A DNA stretch of 64,000 bases from Monarcha castaneiventris obscurior (taxonomy: Eukaryota; Chordata; Aves; Passeriformes; Monarchidae). Location: assembly GCA_026261815.1 (NCBI GenBank), contig JAMPIT010000437.1, positions 6,708,001 through 6,772,000 of the forward strand. The letters run 5' to 3'. The notes beneath the pieces were generated by a model. The model did no database searches, was not told where the DNA came from, and saw only the letters and a program-made list of their open reading frames with translations. This document shows positions 35,711 through 46,440 of the stretch, piece by piece (the first letter of the stretch is position 1; the number at the start of each line of letters is the position of its first letter). The translations under genes were made by a program, and so were the position numbers.

Positions 35711-38700
35711 CAGATGTAGTAGAAGGCCTTATGAAAAGTACTTATTCCACATGCAGAGCAATCAGCTTTTAAATTATATTAAATACTGCAGTTGTAATGT
35801 TTTCCCCCAGTCTCAGGGATCAGATCGCTTTTTAAAAAATATTTTTTTACTAAATTTCTTTTCCTCAGATAAAAGCTCAGTTTTCAGTTGTGCAGCCAGG
35901 AGGTGAGAAGTTAGAGACAGAAAAATTGCAGGGAGGGGAGGACAAGCTCCTTTCATTTGTACCGGTTAGAATTCCCCAGATACTGTTCATAAATAATTTC
36001 CATAATCTAAAAAAATGTTGCTTTTGATCAGAAACCTCCTATGTACATGCAGAGCAGAGTTTTTTGGTTATTACTTTTGCCTCCAGGTCCTTGTGTTTGG
36101 TGCCTTTTTACAGCATGCCACAGCTACCTCTGCCCTGCACAGCGCGTTCACTGTGATAAATTTATTTTCCATAGTCATAGTGGGTTTAGGTTTATTCACC
36201 ACACCATAGCACTGTTGCAACCATCATCCCCACGTGGAGAACCCTACCCTGATGCATGTTAAATGAAAAGGGTGAAAGGAAGAAAAGCTGCATTGACTTC
36301 AGCTAGAGTCAGGTCAAATCACAGCATCTCACCTTGGCCTCCTTCGAGCTCCTCCAAGGCAAAATGAGGTTTTGAGCCAGCATGCTCTGCAAGGCAAAAC
36401 CAGGGGCTGTGGAAATGAGACAGTTTCTGGGGGAATGGTGCAAACAGTAGCTCAGCTATAATTGCAGATGGCTTGGCTAAAGGAGATCTTTACTGTGAAA
36501 CAAGAAAAAGAGAAATATCTGAGTAAAAGTCCTAGGATTTGCCCCATGCTGGATTGGATAAAGGGATCTCATAATCACTGTGAGTGGCACATGACCTTCA
36601 CAGACTGGTTGTCACAGGTAAAGGGAGGATGGTTTCATTTGTGTATTGTGGCAGGTAGAAAAACTGGATAAAAATTGCCTTCATACAGGAAAGAGAGCTG
36701 AGGGTGGGTCCTGTATTGATTGTCTAATTGAAAGATCCCCAAGCCTCTCCATGAAGTGTCCTCACAGCTCCCTTCCTGCATCCCTGTGCTCCCATGCAAG
36801 CAGCTCTCCTGCCTGGGTGTGGGGCAATGTCACTTTGCAAACCTTCTCAGGTGCTTGCAAAATATTGCTGGGATGAAACTAGCCATGAGAAAGGGCAAGA
36901 GAGTGACATGGAGAGCATCTGTGGGCACTTGGGGAGCCATAAGCTGCTGCAGCACTCATCCACCCTCTGTGTCAGCTAAATTAACTCAACAGGGGCTACA
37001 AAACCAGGGAGAGAAAACTCCTTCTCTCTGGCAAACCCTGCTTTCTGATCATCAGTTACAATTTTTGCAAGCTTCTGGAGTGTCACGACTTGGCACCAAT
37101 TACGCATTTGAAGACAATCTGCTGGAAAAAAGGCTGCTAGCATTCCCTGGCACATTTCTGCTCATTAGACTGCAACAGGTAGCAGGGGACTATGGAAAGA
37201 GGGTTTGTTTATGTGTTAAATCTGCAGGTATTCATCTACAAGGTCCTTTATTCATCAGTGATATATCACACTGGTGTTGAGCACATCCTGTACACACAGA
37301 TATATCTTCTTGACAGACTAAGACAGGCAGGATTTGGAGAGAAATTCTGCTTTTTAAAAACAACCTCAAGCAAACTGCCCATATCAGATTCAGTTTCCCT
37401 TGTTTATATTTTTGAGCCCCATCTCCATCATTATCACATCCCTACTGAAACTTGTGGTTTCAGACTTTGGCAAGTTCTGTTGAAAGCAAGATAATTGAAG
37501 CACATTAAAACCTTTTCCAATGGCTCCTTATTTCATCACGGATCAAGTAAGACTATCTGAAGGACTGTTTTCCTTCCCTGCAGCTCTTACCTCTATTATT
37601 TTCTTTCCTATAATGAATCTTCTTGGTCTAAGTTCAAACTTTTACCTTTTCACACCCTTTGCATGAAACAAGTTTGGTTTTACTATGGCAACCATGCGTC
37701 AAAGGTAGGATCTTTTCTTTGTCTCTAGGGACAGAAGTCTCCAGACTTCTGCTTCTCTCTCCTTTAAGCAAAGATTGAAATATATGTGGCAGCAAAGCTT
37801 GTAAGATCCAGCTTCCACAGATGTTGGTGTGAACTGTTTCTGTGTTTATGGACAGAGCAGGCAGATGCAGTGTCAGATTAGCTCTGCTCGTCTCCCAGGT
37901 GTGGGAAGATGGCTCTGGATGTGCTCCAGGCAAAGGGGCACTCAACAAAAGCTGTCACAATAATGCTGCACTTTTATTCTACGAAAAGCAGTGTGAGGCA
38001 CCAGCTCCCCTATTGCTCCTTGCACGGTGAGGAGCAGCACTATGAAAGATTATAGTGCAATTGGGAAGTATATAGAAGGTGATAATTTATATTATAAGGC
38101 CCAATAATAATTTATGTGCATGTGCTCCCATAAAAGCTGGGACACCCTCAGAGCTCATCACTTTCTGCACAGTTTTAGTCACTACACAGTCACACACGAA
38201 GGCCTTCAGCTGCCAGCACATGTTGACATTTCTGGGGTTTTTCTGTTAAAGTGAGCAAGCATTTGAGCAGTGTTCCATTAACCCAGGCCTAGGAGGTGGC
38301 TTTGGCACAGGATGCTCCTGTTGCTGCCATATCCAGTGGCCCCAGTCCCTGGCGCGGTGCCTGCGCTCGACGCGGAGCGGACACGGGGCCGAGTGAGGCA
38401 GGCAAACACAACTGCAGGGCTGTAAAATTAACACCTAAGTGGCAGGGAGAGTGTGAAAGCTGAAAACACTCACTGCCTGCCCGCAGCCAAATGTGGAGCT
38501 TGCATTGGACAGACTCGTTCCTTACCCCGGCTCCAGGTTATCTCCTCTCAGCCTCTGAGCCAGCCACACTCAGCCACTGCCCCGACAGCTTTGGAATGGT
38601 CACTGATACTCCTTTTTGTGGTCCTCTCAACGGGAGGTGGCAGATGAGCAGCTCCAAACCTCTCGGGAAGTGCAAGCAAGAGGGCTGATAGGCACTTTCC

Positions 38701-39846
38701 CACCTTGCTTTCCAGACCTCTCCAGAGAGATCAGCAGCAGGCTGAAAACAATCGAGTCCCACTTCCACCGCACTCCAAGGGGGTAGGAGCACTGGGGAGA
38801 GCAGCAGAGGGAGAATTGCCCTGCAACACACCTAAGATTATTACCATTTAATATATGCTATTCTGCTGGAGACACTCACAACCCTGTGCAATGGGCTGTG
38901 CTCTCCCAAGAACATTTCCTTTAAAGTGGACTTTGTGACTACGGGAGGACAGACAGGTTCCTCCTAGCTGTATCGTACTGGAACTGCTCTCAACCACAGC
39001 AGAGGGGTACAAAATCAAGCACAAGCAGCAGGCAGTAGCTAAATTTTATACAGAGAAGAGGTTTATTCAAAGAGCAATGTGTTAGGGAAGCATTTTGTTT
39101 CCTTTCTCTGCAGTGCTGCTGTGCCTTTCACTTAAAATTATTGAGAGGTGGAGTTAAACTTACAAGTAGCAAGGACGTAGGAAAAGTTGATAATAGCCGT
39201 GGGCTCAGTCTATAGGGATTGATCCTGCCAGTGATTGAGCTGCTTTCCATTTAAACAGCTGACAGCAATGCTGGGTGTTCGATTTACCCTTCCAGTGCCA
39301 GGATTTTTTACCCGAACTTCCTCTGTCCTCTCCAGGACTGTCAGAATATTTTTCCATACCACTAAATACTTAATTTCCTTGATTACTGTAACAATCCAAC
39401 GCAGTAATTGAACAGATGAAAAATTTCTTGAGCAGACACTCACTGTGACCACAGTGTCCATGGGGCATTTCTGATAAGACTGTGAAGCCAAAGAGGTTTT
39501 TTACAGAGTTTTAGAGCTCCCAGAAATGATCTTAAGACATTACAAAATTTCTCCAAACCTGCTAGTCACAGCAGTGCCCAGCAGCCTGCATTGATTTTGC
39601 TAAGGGGGCAAGCTTTATTTCCAGAAGTGCTCACACAAATTCAGGTTGCTGCAATAGTCCCAGAGGAAATGGTCTTTCAGCAGGGCAAAACACTATCACC
39701 ATGTATTACACACAGCTCTCCTCCACCTCAGATCTCTCCAGTCTGCACTCCCATCCCCAGAAAGTCTGGTCTTATCAATCCATCTGAGGTACTTCAACTT
39801 CTCTGACCTGATACCAGTCAATAAAGTAATCAAGAGGTTCACAATT
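35711..39846. other. Unique non-coding DNA
   Basis: No gene is recognised. It contains an open frame of 174 codons at 36756-37280 without a known domain, an isolated CpG-dense patch at 38351-38393, and otherwise ordinary unique sequence. Confidence 0.5.
38351..38393. other. Isolated CpG-dense patch
   Basis: About nine CpG dinucleotides fall in 43 bases (GGCGCGGTGCCTGCGCTCGA and onward), while the flanking kilobases have very few. It is too short for a standard CpG island. It could be a remnant of one, a protected regulatory site, or part of an old GC-rich insertion. Confidence 0.5.
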
Positions 39847-39902
39847 CACAGAATCACAGGGTATTCTGAGTTGGAAGGGACCCACTAGGATCACCCAACT
39901 CT
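39847..39902 (-). mobile_element. CR1 LINE terminal fragment (minus strand)
   Basis: CACAGAATCACAGGGTATTC then TGAGTTGGAAGGGACCCACT matches the reverse complement of the last 50-60 bases of CR1, including the terminal short repeat. Only the extreme 3' end is present, so this is a heavily 5'-truncated insertion or a partly deleted copy. It lies about 220 bases before the 76-bp tandem duplication. Confidence 0.85.
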
Positions 39903-40122
39903 TAGATGACTGGTTTCCCCTCAAGCTAAAAATCAAAAGTTCGGCAACTATTAGTTATTTGAAACAGAACACCAAAGGCCTGTTAACATTTCCCTCGGAT
40001 TTCAAAGGACCTTCTTTAAAGCTGTCACTCATCAGAGCTCCATTTAGCCATCTCCAGAGCAGCTCACCAGGCATCACCTCCATTGACCCACAGCCACATG
40101 GGCAGTGGCTGGGCTGGGAGAG
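39903..40122. other. Unique DNA between CR1 end and tandem duplication
   Basis: No gene or repeat is recognised. Confidence 0.5.
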
Positions 40123-40274
40123 GATCCCAGTCCCCACCAGGACTGGGTCTCACACCGAGATCTGAGCTCAAACCACACAGTTGCCCCCTGGTACCAAGGA
40201 TCCCAGTCCCCACCAGGACTGTATCCCACACCAAGATCTGAGCTCAAACCACACAGTTACCCCCTGGTACCAAG
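40123..40274. repeat. 76-bp tandem duplication (two copies)
   Basis: Copy one is 40123-40198 and copy two 40199-40274, each exactly 76 bases, starting GATCCCAGTCCCCACCAGGA and ending CCCCCTGGTACCAAG. By eye they differ at five positions (about 93% identity), all substitutions, with no insertion or deletion. An open frame (40105-40392) crosses both, but 76 is not a multiple of three, so the second copy is read in another frame, which argues against coding. It may be a low-copy minisatellite that varies between individuals. Confidence 0.93.
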
Positions 40275-43200
40275 GGGTGCAGGGAACTGCAGCACCGAAG
40301 GGAGGAAGCTGGAGGTTTGCTGCAGTCCTCTCTTTTCTTGCAATCAGGGCAGAGAAATCATGGAAAACAGATCACTGAGGGACAAGGAATAAGTAAAGCC
40401 CATGAAAAATTGGGACCAGGTATCTCTCTGAGAAAACCAATGCAGAGATTAGCGCTGGGTAGCTCCAGCCTCAACAATCTCAGATGATCTATGACTGAAG
40501 TCTGGAGTGCGAGGCAGCCAGCCAGGAAGGGGAAATCATTTCAGCTCAGGGTTATTTCTATTTTTAACATTTGTGTGCTTATTTCTGCCTTTCAAACAAA
40601 ATGCAGTGCAGACAACTACCTGTGCACTGAATTGCAGAGGCAGCTGGGGTGGTTGCAGATGCAGGTGAAGCTGCAGGAAATGTTTCTTAAGTGGGAAAAG
40701 CCAATGATAACCATGAAAATTAAATCCCTTTCACCCACCTGGTAAATCCCCCACCAGGCAGTTCTGGGACAAATTAGCAATAGGTTATAAACGCCAGAGG
40801 TGTGTTAGGAAGCCTACATTCCATCTGATGATTTTTAGGTCAATTCTCAGAGATTCACAAGAGAGTACATAAGAAAATGTATTATTGGCCAAATGTATTT
40901 CTCCCTCCAATTTTTTAACAATCTTACTCATGACCAAGGAACACCTGGCAAATAAAGGAGCTGCCATCTTCTCCAGGGGAGAGTGTTCACCCAGGCACGT
41001 TACTGCAGACAGCTACATTGTAGGGAGTAGTTAACAGTAATGAATAATTAATGAACAAATAATGTATTTGTGTCTCAATACCCCAAGGTCTTTGGGCACC
41101 TTCACAGAAAATAATTAAAACAATAGATTACAAATAAGATGACAAGTCCCCAGGCAAGTGGATGTACATAAACCCACAGTAATGCAAAAACAGAGGGGAC
41201 GTGAAGGCAGGAGCTAAAAAGTTCTTGTGCTTTGTTCTACAGAGTGCACAGCTCCTGATGGTGCACTGTGTCCTGCCCTGGGATGGAGAGAAGCAAAAAC
41301 CAAAGGCCAGTCCTAACAAGAATTATTCACAATCCTTACTGTCAAAAACATCTAAACATTAAAGAAGGATAGCTAGGAAGGAAAACAGGTTTACAGGTGT
41401 ACACAGGTTTAAACACAGGTTTACAGCACAACCTGGCTTGGGAACTAAAGTGAGCAGCCACTTCTCCCTGCTGCACACACACAGAGACTGTTTTCAAACC
41501 CCTTTCACACCCACTTGAATAGCAGGATTGCCTTAGCAAAATGCAACAGTCTAAAAGCACATTTTTCCAAACGACCCAAAGAAAGGCTTCCAGCTACCAT
41601 TTGAGAAGCCACAGGCATAATATTTAAATAATTCACTGATCTGAATGGTTATGAGCTGAACGTGGAATGATTCTTGCTTTGCTAAGTCTTGGGGAGCAGA
41701 AGGGGAAAGTGGCTGTTTGCAATCTGGAGCACCTCTGTCCTGTCTGTGCAGATGCTCAAGGAAATCTCTTCCCAGATTTTAATTTCTCTCTTGATGGTGC
41801 AGTGTAAAGGTCCCTGGAACCTAAAACCCAATATTAAATACTTTCAGTTATTTGTGAGCATTGTGAAGCCAATATTTCCTCACTGCAGAGAAAGAGCATA
41901 TTTGTCATGTATGCCCACATAGCCAACCTACAGCATTGCCACTTTCCACATTACACTTTCAATTGTGCAGCAGCTTGGCAATGCTGCCACTGCACTTCAT
42001 CTTAAGCATGAGCAGGAATCTCCCACTGACTTAAGCTCAGTGATCCACCTGAAAACTAACCCCACAGGTCTAAAGAGAACTCAGCCTGTCCCATGTGATG
42101 GTATCGGGTGAAGAAAGTGGCACAGCCTGCAGAGCTAGGGGATGAGACAGCTTCCTTCAGCAGTGTCCACAGTTAGTTCAGCTTCAGTTAGTCAGGAAAT
42201 TTCACCTTGGTTTTCACTGTTTACCTCATTCCATTCCCTATCACATTTGTAATTCTCTCAGTGAAGCTCATCATTAGGTTTTTCCATCATTTCTGAACTC
42301 CTCCCCAGGGCTCAATGCAGCAATGGGGAAAGTGTGAACAGCCTCACGAATTAACACAGCTCTTGCCAACATCAGTGCTCCCCCACCTCCTGAGGCAATG
42401 ACTCCTTAATAGAGGAGACAGAGCTGTAAGCCTTGGTTGAACACCTGAAAACCTTTGCAGAAAAATCAGGAAGCAATTTCACGTGATCCCACAAAACCAG
42501 CAAAGTGCATTCGGAGACACTATAGCATTGGTGGGAATTGTACGTCCCAGCCTCCCACCAGCCTCTGCCTGGATTTGGGGTCAGACCTCCCCTGTCCCTG
42601 AGCTGGAGAAATCTCAGCACATGTGTCACTCCTTCCTCCCGATGTCACTAAGCACTACTGGTGGGGCAGGTTACAGATCCACTCTAGCAAAGGAAATAAC
42701 TTCTGGAGGCCCCACTGCTTCCTTTCCTCAGTAAAACTCAGAGTAATGGGAGCAGTTATGCCTCTAGGCACTGTTGACTCCCAAAATGAGTTTATAAGAG
42801 ACTTACTGAACATTTAGAGATGATCTATGAAACCATCTCCAGCACCAGTAAATGTCATGGCTTGGTGTGAACACTCTGCCATCAGGGGAAGTTTCTGGCC
42901 AGCCTCAGCTCATCTGCCTGGATGGAGGGTGCTGAGCCCTGGCCACACCTCCCTAGCAGCAAGGTGAGGATTTAGGTACAAAGCACAGTTCCAGACAGGC
43001 TGCCATATCCTTACACTTGCCGAAATATAAGCTTGGGGTGCAATAAATCACGTGCTGTTGGGTTCAGGGGTTCTCCTCCTTCATAACTGAATGCTGTAAC
43101 TGTTTATAAATAACTGTTTTATGCCCATTGCCTGGAGTATGTGCTATAGCTCTGAAAGGCATAAATAATTACTGCTTCAGAGTTGTTTAATCAGGCTGCC

Positions 43201-43329
43201 TCCAATGAGGTTTTTGGTGAGTTTTTGTTGTTGTTTAATTGTTGTTGTGCTGTGCTTTGGTTGGGGTTTTTTCGGTAGATTAAAGGGTTATTTCTGTTGG
43301 AAACAGACATCTTGGTAATACTGAAATGT
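40275..43329. other. Unique non-coding DNA
   Basis: No gene is recognised. A cluster of ACAGGTTTA-type short repeats lies at 41385-41425 and a GTT-rich stretch at 43222-43248. A segment starting TGTCATGGCTTGG at about 42857 with an AATAAA near 43043 looks faintly LTR-like but could not be supported. Confidence 0.5.
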
Positions 43330-43480
43330 CCCAAATCAGAGCCTAGGAATGCATTATTTCACGCACTAGCTACTGAATGATGAATTAATAACAGTATCTC
43401 AAATACATCTTCCATCAATATGCTTATTCAGATTCCATCAGCATTTAATTAACATAAATTATATGACATTAGGAGGATTC
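43330..43480. other. Candidate conserved non-coding element (AT-rich)
   Basis: AATGCATTATTTCA, GATGAATTAATAACAG, ATGCTTATTCAGATTCC and CATTTAATTAACATAAATTA occur in succession in a stretch with no coding potential. The density of ATTA/TAAT cores resembles an enhancer. Inference only. Confidence 0.2.
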
Positions 43481-45651
43481 AGGCAGTCATCAAAAAGAAC
43501 ACTTCTCTTGTAAGCTACTGAAATTCTTGTGGTTTCTGCAAGGCAGCAATTTTTATTTTTATTTTCCTCTAGAAATTCATCACAAATCAAATGTTTTCTC
43601 AGCAAATTTAGAGCTGACTTTTTCCTGATTTTCTGAGGATGGGATATTAGATGTCTGGCTTTGTTTCAGGTGTTCTAAGTTTTATGCCAAGGAATAGCAC
43701 TTATAGAGAGGAAGTAATGGCAGCATCTAACTGCAGAGGGACCTTCAGCAGTCCCTATAACTCTACAGTGAGGTGCAGCATCAGTAAAGCACACAAGCCA
43801 CTTTTCATTTAAGCATTTAAAGTCAAGAGAAAATAGTTATGAGTGTCCTAAAAAGACTGGGTTGTTTTTTTTAAAATCTCATAACAATACAAACGGCCTT
43901 GGTGCTCCGCCTTCAGAGGTGTGCAAGGAAAAGCACACTGAATCCAGGAATGGGAAAGTTTGGGTATGTGCTAGAAGTGTCAGCCAAGTGACCAGAATGA
44001 TGAGGAGGGAGAGAACAGCTGTAGTCCCCCATTGGGCTGAACAGCATCCAAATGCTCATTTGCAAAAAGAAGGGAACCAAGCACAAAAGGCAAGAGTGAA
44101 AATACAAGGACATGCAGGCTCCTGATGACAGAAACAAGGATATCAGTTTTTCTGTGTGCCTTTCTGAGGCTAAGAGAGGGAGATGCCTACTTTAACTTAC
44201 CACAAAGAACTAAAAGCTGGCAGAGTTAAACTAATAAAAAGCTATTTCAATATCACACAAAAAGCACATTTTGCTATTGTTTTTGTGGCTTGTGCTTCTG
44301 TTTAATTGTATTATTTTGTCCTTAAATTTTATTTGGTGAAAAAGTTTAGTCTGAAGAGATGTGACAAACCAAAATATTTCATCCTGACAGATGTGGTTAT
44401 TCTTTAAACTAGGACAGGGGATGGCCAAGAGGCGTCCAGCTCCCCAGGCTATTACTCCAGGGAGGCAGGTAGCACAGTGCACCGGCGTGGATGCTGCTGT
44501 GCAGGCCAGGATGGCAGGGCTGCATGTGCAGCTGGAACCAGCTTTTTCCAAAACTATGTAAAAACTTCCTATGCATAGTAGAGAGCAGATCCCAGCCCAA
44601 AAAAATCTTTGGAGAGTTTGTAACGGGGGACTCACTCTCCTCTGCATCACGTAAAGGAGAAAGAGTGGCAGTATAAATGAATGGAGTTAATGTATAGTGC
44701 AAGTGCTGGGGAAAGGATGAGCCCTGCATCCATTACACTGTTCTAGTCCATATAATCCACTCCAAATTACGCAGTACAAAGCTCACTCTCCAATAGCCCT
44801 CCCTGCTATTGTTATGAGTTGCCATACAGTGATGGTGCTAAGCACCCTCAATCCTGCAGCAAGCAGCTGCTCCCTCTCCAAAGCATCCACAGGGGACCAA
44901 ACAGGCAAAGGGAAAATAATAACAGGACAAGGTGTCCAGGATTAGGCAGCAAGTCAGTAACTGAAGCAGGAATAAAGCCCATCCCATGTCCTTCCTGCCC
45001 TTGCTGCATGCAGTGGGCTCCACATCGGCCCTTTGGTTGCATAATTCCACTTGATGCAAGATGCTGTGGTAGGACTCCAGTGTTAATAACCACAGCTTCC
45101 ACAGGCATTGTGCAGGTCTGTACAGGCTGATAAATAAACCAGCAAGCATGGAATGGTGCCTTGGACAGGACAGTTCTTCCCTTGAGCTGGCAGAGGATGT
45201 GTGTCCCCATGGAAAGATCAGAGGTGCACCCCATTATGGGAGCATGTTTTTAAAGCGTGCCACATTCACGCCCGCAGTCAAAGTAGCTGTGGGTATTTAT
45301 TTGTGAAGCCTCAAACTCTGGCCACAGAATAAGTCTCATTGGGGTTTTCCCCATTGAAGCAAATCACTTGACATATTTGAGCCTCACAGCTTGGACAGTG
45401 GACCTGCAGGATCATTATTTTTATGTTGCCATTCACTTCCGTCCCATCCTTTTTCACATCCAGAATTGAAGGGCTCAAGAGGAGTTCTTCAAAAACAGTA
45501 ATAGTGGCCCTTAATCATCCTCCCACCTCAAGATACTATTGAAAACAGGGAAGATGAAACTATCATCCTTCCTTCATCCGCAGGGCAACACGTACCAGCT
45601 GTATGTTTGCATGACCTACACGTCTTTGGGTACACCTTCACAGCACAAAAT

Positions 45652-45677
45652 GCTCCCAGGAGCAGCTCCCAGGAGCA
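45652..45677. repeat. 13-bp tandem duplication
   Basis: GCTCCCAGGAGCA is repeated exactly at 45652-45664 and 45665-45677. Each unit also contains a CTCC/GGAG inverted pair. It is a small slippage-type duplication. Confidence 0.85.
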
Positions 45678-45734
45678 GAGGGAACAGCACAGGCAGGGCG
45701 TCGGGCACCACCAAGGCTCTGGCATTTTTACAAT

Positions 45735-45825
45735 GACGACTGAGATTTTCAAAGGGGAAATGAACTGTCTAAATCTGATTTTAGCTCAGTGTGAATTGGA
45801 CTCCCAACCTCTGGGGTCATTTTTT
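45735..45825. mobile_element. Possible old amniote interspersed repeat
   Basis: TGAGATTTTCAAAGG, then GAACTGTCTAAATCTGATTT and AATTGGACTCCCAACCTC, recall a common old repeat of turtles, crocodiles and birds (a TTTTCAAAGG...CTAAGTC pattern followed by a ...GGGACTCCTAAC phrase). The match is from memory and loose, so the family is not named. Confidence 0.25.
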
Positions 45826-46249
45826 TAAAACATCCAGATCAGAATTAGTAACAAAAGCATTTACCTTTTTTTATCCCCCCTTTACTTCTGCATTTTCAAT
45901 TACACACGTATGAAGCAATACTGTACTATGACAAGCAGCCAGAGCTAAGCTGGAACACTGCTCCTGCTATAATCCCTCTTTTTCAGTTGCTCATTTCCCT
46001 TTCTCATGACATTCTCAAGAGGATTATTAATAATAACTGGGGACAGAGACCTTTTCTATCGCTAACTTTGTAATGGGTAAGTTTTCCATGGAACATATTA
46101 CTGAAATTTTTTTTGCCAGACATCCCCCTGCCATGCCCCACTCCTCAGGAGCAGTGGTATTTCCAGAAATAAGTTAGCTCCACTAATTGTGTTATACCTT
46201 CCTTTCTTGACAAACCGCCCTTCACTGCCTTAATGTTCCCATTATGTTT

Positions 46250-46440
46250 GAAACATTGCATCACTGTTCATTTATTATGGCATTTTAACTTAGGTTCAGG
46301 TTATATATCACTGGTGGAGCTCTCTGGGATAAAGGGCAATGAACGTTTTAATTGCCTGATAAATTATTAAGGACACTCCTTTAATTGGGTAATGTGGTGT
46401 TTACATCTTTGAAGCAAACACTTATGGAATCTGTACGGGT
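46250..46440. other. Candidate conserved non-coding element (AT-rich)
   Basis: CGTTTTAATTGCCTGATAAA, TTATTAAGGACAC and CCTTTAATTGGGTAATG lie within 100 bases, with TTATATATCACTGG upstream. No coding potential. The pattern is enhancer-like; inference only. Confidence 0.2.

Larger units (their letters stand above)
43481..46249. other. Unique non-coding DNA
   Basis: No gene is recognised. A 13-base direct tandem duplication GCTCCCAGGAGCA lies at 45652-45677, and a possible very old interspersed repeat at 45735-45825. Open frames up to 139 codons (44231-44650 minus) show no known domain. Confidence 0.5.

Noticed and set aside
36756..37280. 174-codon plus-strand open frame
   Set aside because: No domain, no splice or promoter context, composition like flanking non-coding DNA.
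41385..41425. Three spaced ACAGGTTTA repeats, checked as a possible array
   Set aside because: Units are irregular and too few; simple local duplication, not a CRISPR or satellite array.
42857..43100. Possible solitary LTR (starts TGTCATGGCTTGG, AATAAA at about 43043)
   Set aside because: No matching 3' end, no target-site duplication and no recognisable LTR family; the start motif alone is weak.
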